58,586 nt of DNA. It comes from Acidobacteriota bacterium. GTDB lineage: Bacteria; Acidobacteriota; Thermoanaerobaculia; Gp7-AA8; JAHWKK01. Under the pieces are notes generated by a model that did no database searches, was not told the DNA's origin, and was given only the letters and a program-made list of their open reading frames with translations. A program made the position numbers and the translations under genes. The DNA is taken from positions 1 through 58,586 of the forward strand of contig JAHWKK010000024.1 of the NCBI GenBank assembly GCA_019347945.1. The letters run 5' to 3'. The number at the start of each line of letters is the position of its first letter. Position 1 is the stretch's first letter. Of this stretch, positions 1 to 7,516 are shown piece after piece.

Positions 1-39
1 CCTCGCGAGTTTCAACGCCTCGAAGAGCGCCGGTCGTTC

Positions 40-61
40 TGTCGCCCGCTGAAGCGGGCTC
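40..61 (-). repeat. REP-like palindrome, GACAG-tail family
   Basis: A palindrome GCCCGCTGAAGCGGGC flanked by TGTC, which read on the minus strand is the same box as the GAGCCCGCTTCAGCGGGCGACAG copies further right. It has inverted orientation relative to the pair at 186-260, so the left edge carries a head-to-head set. Positions 62-185 show no gene or recognisable element. Confidence 0.7.
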
Positions 62-185
62 TCAGAAGTTATGCGTTGGACGCAGAGTCCGAGAAAGGGG
101 TCAGAATGCAGACGAGTAGGAGATCGTCGCAGGCTCGCTCAAATCGATGAAGCCGACAAAGCCGCCGAAGGCGGCGCCAGAACTT

Positions 186-260
186 AGCCCCCGGCTTCAG
201 CCGGGGGACAGAATGCGCTCGTGCTAAAAAATACCGAGCCCGCTTCAGCGGGCGACAGAA
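186..260 (+). repeat. Two REP-like palindromes with GACAGAA tail
   Basis: Two boxes in tandem: a longer one built on CCCCCGGCTTCAGCCGGGGG followed by ACAGAAT (186-214), and a shorter one, CCCGCTTCAGCGGG followed by CGACAGAA (236-260). Both share the central CTTCAG and the ACAGAA tail. The same ordered pair recurs at 37906-37980, so this is a dispersed composite unit rather than a chance hairpin. Copies of this kind can act as RNA hairpins; no function is shown here. Confidence 0.8.
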
Positions 261-287
261 ACGTCAGGCGAGCGTAAATCACACTTA

Positions 288-336
288 TCCTGAATCCTGA
301 TCCCTGATCCCTGATCCCTGATCCCTGACCCCTGCC
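288..336 (+). repeat. C-rich heptamer array (TGATCCC units)
   Basis: About six near-identical 7-nt units of the type TGATCCC run up to 10 nt before the proposed -10 of selD. The unit gives TGA in every reading frame because 7 is not divisible by 3. No matching inverted arm lies to the left within the window, unlike most other arrays here. It is the pyrimidine-rich arm, upstream of a start codon, as in the other spacers. Confidence 0.8.
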
Positions 337-345
337 CCGCTGCGA

Positions 346-351
346 TATGAT
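346..351 (+). promoter_or_regulatory. Putative -10 (TATGAT) of a leaderless selD transcript
   Basis: TATGAT is followed by CCGGCC and then the ATG at 358, a spacing of 6 nt. There is no Shine-Dalgarno sequence. The same TANNAT-CCGGnn-ATG arrangement precedes the genes starting at 2066 (+) and 24098 (-). No convincing TTGACA-like -35 is visible. Leaderless use is inference. Confidence 0.45.
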
Positions 352-357
352 CCGGCC

Positions 358-1437
358 ATGAAGGCGAAGCTGCGGCGTCATCCGCCGCTGTCGTCGTTCG
401 CCACATCCGGAGGGTGAGCCTGCAAGCTGGGTCAGGATGACCTGCGCACGGTTCTCGCCGGATTGTCCGGCCATGAACATCCTCAGGAAGCGCTGCTGAT
501 CGGATATCACAGCTCCGACGATGCGGCTGCCCTGGAGGTCGAGGGGAGCTTCGTCCTCGTGCAGACGGTGGATTTCTTCACGCCGATCGTCGACGACCCG
601 GAAACGTTCGGCGCTATTGCAGCAGCAAACTCGATCTCGGACATCTACGCGATGGGAGCGACGCCGATTCTCGGTCTCGCAATCGCCGGGTTCCCCTCCG
701 ACGTGCTTCCGATCGAAGTGCTGCAGGCGATCTTCCGGGGTGGGATCAGGAAGGCCACGGAGGCGGGCTTTCCCGTCGCCGGTGGCCACACGATCATCGA
801 CGACGTTCCGAAATACGGGCTGGCCGTCACGGGGAGAGTCGCGAAGGACAAGCTCGTGCGCAACTCGACTGCGCGTCCCGGTGATGCGGTTTATCTCACC
901 AAGCCCATCGGGACGGGCATTCTGATCGCCGCCCATCGCTCGATGAACACGCGCCTCCGCCGGCTCTTCTCGCGAACGCTTCCGGCGCTCGACGAGGTCG
1001 TGAGCTGGATGATGCTGCTGAACAGGAGATCCTCTCAGCTGATGACGCAGATCGGCGCCACCGCGGCGACGGACGTGACCGGCTACGGGCTGGTGGGACA
1101 TCTGCGGGAGATGTGTCGTGGCGCCGGAATCGGTGTCGACGTCGACATGACGAAGGTCACGGCCATGGCTGGTGCGATCGAGCTCATCGAGGATGGTTAT
1201 CTTCCCGAAGGTACGGCTCGCAACATGGCCGAATTCCGTTCGTCGGTCGAAAATGAAGCAACCGAGTTGGACTACACGCTCGCGTGCGATGCGCAGACCA
1301 ATGGGGGCCTGCTGATCGCGGTGGCACCGGAGCAGGAACTGCACCTGGAAGGGGCGTTCGAGCGCGAGGGCCTTTACCTTGCAAAGATTGGACGTTTCAA
1401 CGACCGGAAGGAAATCATCCGGTTGCACCGCGGCTGA
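358..1437 (+). CDS. selD: Selenide, water dikinase SelD, selenocysteine-containing (UGA at 415-417)
   Basis: SelD makes selenophosphate from selenide and ATP, the selenium donor for selenocysteine and selenouridine. The frame is open from ATG 358 to TGA 1435-1437 except for one in-frame TGA at 415-417. Around it the protein reads SGG-U-ACK, aligning with the catalytic GAGCGCK of E. coli SelD: Sec20, Cys22 and Lys23 match Cys17, Cys19 and Lys20. The rest is typical: SDDAAAL, an Asn/Asp-rich AAANSISDIYAMG segment, GGHTI, and a DVTGYGLVGHL motif. At 359 residues it has the family's length, whereas starting at TTG 463 would remove the active site. A hairpin 17 nt after the TGA fits a bacterial SECIS. 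No selA, selB or selC is visible nearby. Sec reading is inference, but a strong one because both neighbouring catalytic residues are preserved. Confidence 0.92.
418..442 (+). promoter_or_regulatory. Candidate bacterial SECIS hairpin in selD
   Basis: Directly downstream of the in-frame TGA, GGTCA (430-434) pairs perfectly with TGACC (438-442) around a GGA loop. The first loop base lies 17 nt after the TGA, and the loop begins with G. Known bacterial SECIS elements have a small apical loop with an early G about 16-37 nt after the UGA, so the geometry fits. The stem is only 5 bp, plus a possible outer TGC/GCA pairing. Confidence 0.6.
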
Positions 1438-1459
1438 GCCGACGGGAGGAGAAGAGCTG

Positions 1460-1855
1460 ATGCCGATTTGCACGGTTTGTCGAAAAGAGTTCGAAGACGA
1501 CAGTCTGAAGGTCTGCCCTGACGACGGCGGGGAGCTTGTCGAGGAACTGCCCTACCAGACGATTCAGGGTCCTGACGGAAATGTCTGGGTGGAGATCGCC
1601 AGCGTCGGGACCTCCGATGAAGCGAGGCTCATGCAGGGTTATCTCGATTCGGAAGGCATCCCGGCGGAGATCGAATCATTGAAGTTTGACGAGATGCCGG
1701 CGAACTTCGGACAGCTCGGCGATATCCGGATCTACGTCAATTCGGAGAACGAAAAACGCGCGCTCCAGCTGCTCCAGGACCGGGAGGATGAAGCCGACGA
1801 TCTCAGGGAGGGCGAGCTCGAGACCGACGACGGCCCGGTTCGGATCGATGAGTGA
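1460..1855 (+). CDS. Zinc-ribbon plus DUF2007 protein
   Basis: A 131-residue cytoplasmic acidic protein. Residues 1-30 are a small zinc ribbon with Cys4, Cys7 and Cys19 in a CxxC...CPDDG pattern, the incomplete 'CPxDG' type. Residues about 40-107 match the DUF2007 fold, with EIASVGTSDEARLMQGYL at its start; DUF2007 is annotated as a putative signal-transducing or degradation-linked domain of unknown biochemical role. The tail is Asp/Glu-rich. ATG 1460 follows GGGAGGA at 1444-1450, a good ribosome binding site, 22 nt after selD. The stop overlaps the start of the next small gene by 4 nt, so the two are probably co-translated. The function is not known. Confidence 0.85.
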   Translation: MPICTVCRKEFEDDSLKVCPDDGGELVEELPYQTIQGPDGNVWVEIASVGTSDEARLMQGYLDSEGIPAEIESLKFDEMPANFGQLGDIRIYVNSENEKRALQLLQDREDEADDLREGELETDDGPVRIDE

Positions 1856-2019
1856 GTGAGGGTAGCGACCGCCCGCAAGCGGTTCCGGAAGCCTCCTCCG
1901 GCGGTCACGAGGACGACTTTCCGCACGAGAGTCTGGTCCTGCCGGCCTGGGTTCCGCTGCTGACCGGGCTGATCCTGCTCGCTTTGCTGGCGGGCGCGAT
2001 CTGGAAAGCGTTGAATTAA
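1852..2019 (+). CDS. Small single-span membrane protein (55 aa)
   Basis: GTG at 1852 overlaps the preceding stop as GTGA, the usual coupling arrangement, and the frame stays open to TAA at 2017-2019. The product has a polar, acidic N-terminal half (about 30 residues) and then one clear hydrophobic helix, WVPLLTGLILLALLAGAIW, ending WKALN. This predicts a single membrane segment near the C-terminus, tail-anchored style. No homolog is recognised. Support comes from the 4-nt overlap and the continuous transmembrane stretch; the size is below most gene-finder cut-offs. Confidence 0.65.
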   Translation: MSEGSDRPQAVPEASSGGHEDDFPHESLVLPAWVPLLTGLILLALLAGAIWKALN

Positions 2020-2053
2020 CTTTCGACCGTTTCCCCACCCGACCCCGGTCCAA

Positions 2054-2059
2054 TAGAAT
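2054..2059 (+). promoter_or_regulatory. Putative -10 (TAGAAT) of a leaderless transcript
   Basis: TAGAAT is followed by CCGGCG and the ATG at 2066, a spacing of 6 nt. No Shine-Dalgarno sequence is present. It matches the selD and ruvX arrangements in both the hexamer and the CCGG spacer. The -35 region is not convincing. Confidence 0.45.
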
Positions 2060-2065
2060 CCGGCG

Positions 2066-4324
2066 ATGCCTCGCAGCCTCGTCTCGTATCTCGCCAGCCA
2101 GAAGCCGCGGTGGGATCCGATTCCCGAATCGGAGATGATGGCTGTGCTCGAGGAACGGTTCGAGGGAGGATGGCTGCTTCCGAGCCCCTACAAGATCTAT
2201 TCGCTCGACGAGGAAGCTCCTCCCCAGCTCGGATTTCCGGTCTCGCGCAGCGGCGTATTCGCCGGTCTCGCGGAACAGCTCGACGAGTGGGTGGACGTCT
2301 GGATCGCCGAACGGAGCGGCGAGCGGGTGTCCGGATCGGCGAATCTTCTCGAAGCGTACGCGAATCGCGTCGGCTCGATTTGCGAGAATGCGCTGCTCTC
2401 CAACTTTCTGGCCGACTACCACGGGATCTTCTGGCTCGCTCACTCCATCGACGTTTCGGCGGTGTTCTCGTCCATGACCCGAAAACTTGCGCGAGCGAGA
2501 GGAACCCTCGGCTCGACCGTCGGGAGGCTGCAGAGCGTCCTTTTCACCGAATGGTGCTCGGCCGTCCGCTCGAGTCTGAAACAGGCCGGTGAAAAACTCG
2601 ACGAGGTTCTCGGTGGTGAACAGCTTCGGGGAGTGGAGCTGTTCAATGTGCTCGCCGAGAATCAGCTGATCTTCACGACGCCGCGCCTCGAGCCGGATTT
2701 GAAGGGCGCGCGACTCCTGCTCGAGGGAGAGCGCGTGCGCAAGCCGGAGGCGGTCTTCGCGATGATGACCACTCTCGCCGAGCGGACCCGGAAACTGGCC
2801 GAGTCCGAGCCCGGTTTCGCCTGGTCGCTCGAAGCCCTCGGCTGGAAAGCCGCCGAGATCGGCGACTTTGCGATCCTCGACCGGCGGCTGAGGCGATTCG
2901 TCACAGGTCATCCCTCCTTCGGCAAAGCCCCCGATCGCGCGACGATGGCGACGCTCGAAAGGCTCGCCGATCGTCTCGTCTGCTTCGAGATTCTCGACCG
3001 GCTGCGCCGCGGCATCGTCTGGATGGAGGAAGCTCCCTCGGGAAAGATCCTCGCGGCCGGCGACGAAAACGAGTTCTTCTCCCGCTCGACGCGTCCCCTT
3101 CACTTCGAGCGAGCGGGGATCCTCGATCCCCTCGTCCATCGCTTCGGGATGGTCTACGACCTCACCGAATTCACACGAACTCTCGGGGAAATCGCCAAAG
3201 CGGGAGTTCGAAAAGAGATCCTTTCCTATCGCCAGATGTTTCTGTTTCAGAGGCGGCTCGATCGGATCACCACGGGGCACAGGCTCAACTTCGAGAAGTT
3301 TCTCGGCGACGGTGCGTTTTACACGACCCGGCGCGCTCTTCGTCTGATTCTCGCGGCGCTCGACCTGCAGAAGTTTTACGATCAGATGGCGGACCGCGGC
3401 TTCGTCTTCAATCGTGGGATCCGGATTGCGCTGAACTACGGCTACTACCGCCTTCTTCCGCTGAACGTAGGGACGGCAGAGCGCGAATCTCTGGTCGAGT
3501 TCTACGGACCCGGAATCGTCGAGCTGTCCCGGCTGACGACCGGGAAGGTCTCGCGCGACCTCGATGAACTGCATCAGTATCTGGTCAATCACGGTTACGA
3601 TCCCGATGAGGTTCGTCGATTCTTCGCGCCGCTTGAAAAAGCGACCCGGGCTCCCGCGCGGCAGCCTCGTCGTCATTTTGCGCACATCGACGAGCACGGC
3701 CAGCTGATCAACGAGGGGATCACCGCAACCTTTTCGCTCATGGAACAGCTCGATGAGGAGCTCGTCTCCGGCGGATCCGGCATCATGGAGTTCGATATGG
3801 CGGGAGCGAGGTGGGCAGGATTCGAGAGTGCTGGTCGTGTGATCGGGCTGCGTCCTCTCGGCAGGCTCAATCTCAAAGGGCTATCGAGCGTGGACGTTCT
3901 CGAGGTTGCGGGATTCGGCCAGGACGAAATCTCGAATACCACTCCCCGAACCGATACGCTTGCGGCCTCGATTCGGGAGATGACACTTCCGGTCACGCCC
4001 GCGGCAATCGAACAGACCGAGGATCTCGCGATCTGTGCCTTCTCGACCTCCGATGACAGAATGGTCGTGATCGGGCGCGTCTCGGATTCTTCGGATTCGA
4101 TTCTTCGTCCGGTCCGGCTGCCGGGTTCCCAGCTCGAGAGGCTGCTCGGGCTCGAATTTCCGCTCGGTCCCGAAGTGCTCGAATCGCGGCGAAGCTCGCT
4201 CGTACAACTCTACGCGAGCCTGTCGGATACCGACGAGAGATCGGATCTGCCGCTGGGACCGTTGCGCCTTCGCGAGGATTTCCACGCGTTCGTCCTCGGC
4301 TCTCCGGTCAGGGAGCTCCATTGA
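2066..4324 (+). CDS. Large protein with divergent class III nucleotidyl-cyclase-like segment
   Basis: A 752-residue soluble protein without signal peptide or membrane segment. The family is not recognised by name. The middle (about 355-510) resembles a class III cyclase catalytic domain: VYDLTEFT holds Asp365 where the first metal-binding Asp sits, FEKFLGDGAF holds Asp415 as the second, and a later RIALNYGYYR segment resembles the 'GIHxG' strand, followed by EFYGPGIVELSRL in place of the usual GxxVNxAARL. The 50-residue Asp-Asp spacing is close to that of real cyclases (about 44). The adenine-selecting Lys/Asp pair is not evident, so catalysis is doubtful. The N-terminal 340 residues are helical-looking, and the C-terminal 200 (about 555-752) read as a separate domain of beta-type sequence. 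The stop overlaps the purC start by 4 nt. Confidence 0.6.
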   Translation: MPRSLVSYLASQKPRWDPIPESEMMAVLEERFEGGWLLPSPYKIYSLDEEAPPQLGFPVSRSGVFAGLAEQLDEWVDVWIAERSGERVSGSANLLEAYANRVGSICENALLSNFLADYHGIFWLAHSIDVSAVFSSMTRKLARARGTLGSTVGRLQSVLFTEWCSAVRSSLKQAGEKLDEVLGGEQLRGVELFNVLAENQLIFTTPRLEPDLKGARLLLEGERVRKPEAVFAMMTTLAERTRKLAESEPGFAWSLEALGWKAAEIGDFAILDRRLRRFVTGHPSFGKAPDRATMATLERLADRLVCFEILDRLRRGIVWMEEAPSGKILAAGDENEFFSRSTRPLHFERAGILDPLVHRFGMVYDLTEFTRTLGEIAKAGVRKEILSYRQMFLFQRRLDRITTGHRLNFEKFLGDGAFYTTRRALRLILAALDLQKFYDQMADRGFVFNRGIRIALNYGYYRLLPLNVGTAERESLVEFYGPGIVELSRLTTGKVSRDLDELHQYLVNHGYDPDEVRRFFAPLEKATRAPARQPRRHFAHIDEHGQLINEGITATFSLMEQLDEELVSGGSGIMEFDMAGARWAGFESAGRVIGLRPLGRLNLKGLSSVDVLEVAGFGQDEISNTTPRTDTLAASIREMTLPVTPAAIEQTEDLAICAFSTSDDRMVVIGRVSDSSDSILRPVRLPGSQLERLLGLEFPLGPEVLESRRSSLVQLYASLSDTDERSDLPLGPLRLREDFHAFVLGSPVRELH

Positions 4325-5220
4325 GCTCACGTGCTCCGAGCGCGCTCACGTCGACGTCGCTCCCGCTGCGAATGCTTCGGCGAGGAAAGGTTCGCGACGT
4401 CTATGACATCGGCGAGGATCTGCTGCTCATCGTCGCGACCGACAGGATCTCGGCATTCGACACGATTCTCGAGCCGGGGATTCCGGGGAAGGGAATCATC
4501 CTGACGCAGATGTCGAACTTCTGGTTCGAGCGCTTTTCCGATACGTGGGTCAACCATCTCGTCGAAACCGACTTCGAGCAATTTCCTCCCGAGCTTCGAC
4601 GATTTCCCGAGCTGCGAGACCGGAGCGTCATCGCGAAGAAATGCGATGTGATTCCGGTCGAGTGCGTCGCGAGGGGTTACCTGATCGGCTCCGGCTGGAA
4701 GGACTACCAGGCCGAGGGCACGGTCTGCGGGATCGAATTGCCGAAGGGTCTTCGGATGGCGGATGCGCTTCCTGAGCCGATTTTCACACCGGCGACGAAG
4801 GCCGAGACCGGGCACGACGAGAACATCGATTTCGAAACGGTTGCAAATCTCGTCGGCGAGGAGACTGCGACGACGCTGCGCGACATGACGCTTTCGCTTT
4901 ACTCGCGCGCGTCGAAGCTCGCGCTCGAGCGAGGCATCATCATCGCGGATACGAAGATCGAGGTCGGGCTGTTGGACGGCCGGCTCGTCTGGATCGACGA
5001 AGCGCTCACGCCCGATTCGTCACGCTTCTGGCCCCTCGAGAGCTATCGCCCCGGCGTGTCTCCCCCTTCATTCGACAAGCAATACGTCCGCGATTATCTC
5101 GAAACGACCGGCTGGGACAAAGTATCTCCCGCTCCGCCCCTCCCCGAAGACGTCGTTGCCGGAACCGCGGCCCGATATCGCGAGGCGTGGGAAAGGCTGA
5201 CGAAGAGGTTGGAGGTTTGA
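4321..5220 (+). CDS. purC: SAICAR synthase (phosphoribosylaminoimidazole-succinocarboxamide synthase)
   Basis: PurC joins aspartate to CAIR in de novo purine synthesis using ATP. The 299 residues match the long, yeast Ade1-like form rather than the roughly 240-residue E. coli form. Visible motifs are RGKVRDVYDIG near the N-terminus, ATDRISAFD, GYLIGSGWKDYQ, and SFDKQYVRDYLETTGWDK near the C-terminus. The start is TTG 4321, overlapping the upstream stop as TTGA; a leader of about 15 residues precedes the conserved core. The last codons and stop lie inside the first arm of an AGGTTGG/AGGTTTG array, so the terminal residues (RLEV) come from repeat DNA. Confidence 0.95.
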   Translation: MSSRAPSALTSTSLPLRMLRRGKVRDVYDIGEDLLLIVATDRISAFDTILEPGIPGKGIILTQMSNFWFERFSDTWVNHLVETDFEQFPPELRRFPELRDRSVIAKKCDVIPVECVARGYLIGSGWKDYQAEGTVCGIELPKGLRMADALPEPIFTPATKAETGHDENIDFETVANLVGEETATTLRDMTLSLYSRASKLALERGIIIADTKIEVGLLDGRLVWIDEALTPDSSRFWPLESYRPGVSPPSFDKQYVRDYLETTGWDKVSPAPPLPEDVVAGTAARYREAWERLTKRLEV

Positions 5221-5360
5221 GGTTGGAGGAGGGGGACAATGTGGACGATGTGGACGTCGTGGACGATGAAAGACGACAGAACCTCAGGACGTCGATCTCG
5301 TCATTCGCAAACCATCCCAGCTCCAACCTCAAACCTCCAACTTCCAACCTCCAACCTCTT
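5208..5360 (+). repeat. Inverted heptamer arrays with GTGGAC triplet repeat between them
   Basis: GTTGGAGGTTTGAGGTTGGA at 5208-5227 is repeated exactly as its reverse complement at 5322-5341, giving a 20-nt perfect inverted pair about 94 nt apart. Each arm is made of 7-nt units (AGGTTGG, AGGTTTG). Between them, GTGGACGAT/GTC units of 9 nt occur three times at 5241-5267. The left arm covers the purC stop codon, and the right arm ends about 20 nt before the aldo/keto reductase start. No gene is present in the spacer. Confidence 0.85.
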
Positions 5361-5378
5361 CCATCATAAGATTCCCCG

Positions 5379-6341
5379 GTGAGACGAATCAGATTCGGGC
5401 GGACGGGGGAAGACGTTTCGGCCATCGGCCTCGGGACCTGGGCGTACAGCGGCGCCACGATGGCCGGAGGATCTCCGGTCGGATGGAGCGGTCACGACGA
5501 CGATGCTGCCATCGCGGCGATCGTCACCGCGTTCGAGAACGGCATCACTCACTGGGACACCGCCGACGTCTACGGGAACGGGCGGGCAGAGCGCCTGATC
5601 GGCAGCGTGTGGGACCGCGTCTCGCGTGAGCAGGTCTTTCTTGCGACCAAAGTCGGCTGGGACACCGGCGGGGCCGATCACTTCTATGAGCCGGGTGTTG
5701 TCCGTCGCAAGCTCGACGAATCACTCGAGAACCTGAACGTCGACGTGATCGACCTCTACTACTTTCATCATTGTGACTTCGGAGAGGGCGATCACGCGCT
5801 CGACGGAGCTCTGGAGGTCGTCCTCGAGGCGAAAGAGGCGGGGAAGATTCGCTTCATCGGCCTTTCCGATTGGGATGCCTCGAAAATTGTCAGGCTGGTC
5901 GATCGGATCGATCCCGACGTCGTCCAGCCCTACCGCAACGTCGTCGACGATCAGTACGTCACCAGCGGGCTGCGCGAGATCGTCGAGGAGCGGGATCTCG
6001 GAGTCGCCTTCTTCTCCCCCCTCAAGCATGGACTCCTTCTCGGCAAATACGATTTGCCGGTGACGTTTCCCGACGGCGACTTCAGGAGCGGGATCGAGGA
6101 CTTTCGACACGCTCCGACCCTCGAGCGGTACCGGATCGCGGCCGGTGAGATCGCAACGCGGTTCGAAAGGGAAGAGGCGGTTCTTCACGCCCTCACCGGT
6201 GCGCTCCTGGCGGACTCACCGACCGGAAGCGTTCTGCTGGGTCAGCGCAACGAGGCGCAGGCTCTGGCTGCATCGAAAGTGGGGGAGCCGCTTTCGAAGC
6301 CGGACGCCGCATGGGTTCGCCACGTCTATCGCGAGCGCTGA
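5379..6341 (+). CDS. Aldo/keto reductase
   Basis: A 320-residue NAD(P)H-dependent oxidoreductase with a TIM-barrel fold. The catalytic tetrad is visible: Asp and Tyr in HWDTADVYGNG, Lys in FLATKVGWD, and His in DLYYFHHCD. A GLGTW stretch near the N-terminus and SPTGSVLLGQRN near the C-terminus fit the AKR family. The substrate cannot be told from sequence. The start is GTG 5379; no strong ribosome binding site precedes it, the upstream 20 nt being the end of a C-rich repeat arm. The stop TGA (6339-6341) is the first three bases of a TGAGGATA array. Confidence 0.9.
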   Translation: MRRIRFGRTGEDVSAIGLGTWAYSGATMAGGSPVGWSGHDDDAAIAAIVTAFENGITHWDTADVYGNGRAERLIGSVWDRVSREQVFLATKVGWDTGGADHFYEPGVVRRKLDESLENLNVDVIDLYYFHHCDFGEGDHALDGALEVVLEAKEAGKIRFIGLSDWDASKIVRLVDRIDPDVVQPYRNVVDDQYVTSGLREIVEERDLGVAFFSPLKHGLLLGKYDLPVTFPDGDFRSGIEDFRHAPTLERYRIAAGEIATRFEREEAVLHALTGALLADSPTGSVLLGQRNEAQALAASKVGEPLSKPDAAWVRHVYRER

Positions 6342-6386
6342 GGATATGAGGATATGAGGATATGAGGATGTGAGGATATGAGGATT
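6339..6386 (+). repeat. 8-nt tandem repeat TGAGGATA (six units)
   Basis: Six tandem copies of TGAGGATA, two with one change, start exactly at the stop codon of the aldo/keto reductase and decay into GGATTTGGG and GAGGATTCGAG. No inverted partner is present before the convergent gene ending at 6473. The remaining 6400-6472 has no feature. Confidence 0.85.
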
Positions 6387-6472
6387 TGGGCATGGGAGCA
6401 TTTGAGGATTCGAGAGTCAGTCGTCGCTCGCCCGCCCGCCTGAGGTTCTTCGCGGCCGAGAATCGCCGAGGT

Positions 6473-7471
6473 CTACCGGTTCAACGCGACGACGACGCGA
6501 CCGAGGGCATGGCCAGCGACGATGCCGCGGCATTCGCCGGGGACCTCTTCGAGCTCGACCGTGCGCGAATGGATGCGGCTCAGCACGTCCCGATCGCAGA
6601 TGCTCGCGAGCCGTTTCCAGGCGACGCGCCGTCTCGGATTGGGACAGGTGTTCGAGTCGACACCGGCGAGTGTCACTCCTCGCAGAATGAAGGGGAGGAC
6701 GGTGGTGCGGAGCTCCATCCCGGCGGCATTGCCGCAGGCGGCGATCGTGCCATGCGTTTCGGTCTGGGCGAGCAGTCTCGCGAGCGGCTCGCCTCCGACG
6801 GTGTCGACACCGGCGCTCCACTTCGCCTTTTCCAGCGGCTGCTCGCGGCCGCTCGTGAGATGTTCCCGTGGTTCGACGCTTGCGGCGCCGAGCTCGGTCA
6901 GGTAGGTGATGGCGGTCTTCTTGCCAGAGATTGCGGTGACTTCATATCCGAGTCTCGAGAGGATTGCGACGGCGAAACTGCCGACACCGCCGCTGGCGCC
7001 GGTGACGACGACATCCCGGGCGGTGCCTGGATTGAGCCCGTGCTCTTCGAGGGTCATCACGGCGAGCATCGCGGTATAGCCGGCGGTTCCGATGATCATC
7101 GCATCGAGAGGTGACAGACTCTCGGGTAACGGGAGGAGCCAGTCGCTGCGGACGCGGGCGCGCTCGGAGAATCCTCCCCAGTGCGACTCCCCGAGACCCC
7201 ATCCCGTCTGAAGGACGCGATCTCCGTCGCGGAAGCGGGGAGAACTGCTCTGTGCGACCGTTCCGGCGAGATCGATTCCGGGTACGAACGGGAAGTCTCC
7301 ACGAATCACCCGCCCCGCGCCGGTGACCGCCAGCCCATCCTTGTAGTTGATGCTCGAGTAAGCGACGTCGATCGTCACGTCTCCCTCGGGGAGCTGGTCG
7401 TCGTCGATTTTCACGACTCCGGCACTCATTCCTTCGGGTTCGGCGGGCTCGATCATGAGGGCTCGAAACAT
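6473..7471 (-). CDS. acuI: AcuI/YhdH-type quinone oxidoreductase (acrylyl-CoA reductase family)
   Basis: A 332-residue medium-chain dehydrogenase/reductase without structural zinc. YSSINYKDGLAVTG, PGIDLAGTV and GWGLGESHWGGFSE are signatures of the AcuI/YhdH branch, whose characterised members reduce acrylyl-CoA with NADPH. VVVTGASGGVGS (about residues 153-164) is the Rossmann nucleotide-binding loop. The length is normal for the family. The stop faces the aldo/keto reductase gene. The start ATG at 7471 has no Shine-Dalgarno sequence but has TAGAAT 7 nt upstream, suggesting a leaderless message. The exact substrate is inferred from family membership only. Confidence 0.88.
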   Translation of the reverse strand: MFRALMIEPAEPEGMSAGVVKIDDDQLPEGDVTIDVAYSSINYKDGLAVTGAGRVIRGDFPFVPGIDLAGTVAQSSSPRFRDGDRVLQTGWGLGESHWGGFSERARVRSDWLLPLPESLSPLDAMIIGTAGYTAMLAVMTLEEHGLNPGTARDVVVTGASGGVGSFAVAILSRLGYEVTAISGKKTAITYLTELGAASVEPREHLTSGREQPLEKAKWSAGVDTVGGEPLARLLAQTETHGTIAACGNAAGMELRTTVLPFILRGVTLAGVDSNTCPNPRRRVAWKRLASICDRDVLSRIHSRTVELEEVPGECRGIVAGHALGRVVVALNR

Positions 7472-7478
7472 GAGCGGG

Positions 7479-7484
7479 ATTCTA
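7479..7484 (-). promoter_or_regulatory. Putative -10 (TAGAAT) of a leaderless acuI transcript
   Basis: On the minus strand TAGAAT is followed by CCCGCTC and then ATG, 7 nt apart. No Shine-Dalgarno sequence is seen. It belongs to the same pattern as at selD, 2066, 24098 and others. Confidence 0.4.
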
Positions 7485-7516
7485 TCGTCGAAATGACTTC
7501 ATAAAAGATCCGGCAG

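Noticed and set aside
415-417. TGA as a pseudogene-making nonsense mutation in selD
   Set aside because: It lies exactly at the catalytic cysteine position with flanking motif residues preserved and a SECIS-like hairpin downstream; a random nonsense mutation there is unlikely.
463-1437. selD read as starting at TTG 463 (324 residues)
   Set aside because: This start discards the catalytic segment. The in-frame TGA at 415-417 fits selenocysteine at the exact active-site position.
184-1473. Long minus-strand open frame opposite selD
   Set aside because: It is Arg/His-rich with no family similarity and runs through the repeats; the plus-strand selD fully explains the region. High GC produces such shadow frames throughout the window.
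6386-7114. Plus-strand frame of 242 residues over acuI
   Set aside because: It is the antisense shadow of the AcuI-type reductase and has no recognisable protein features.
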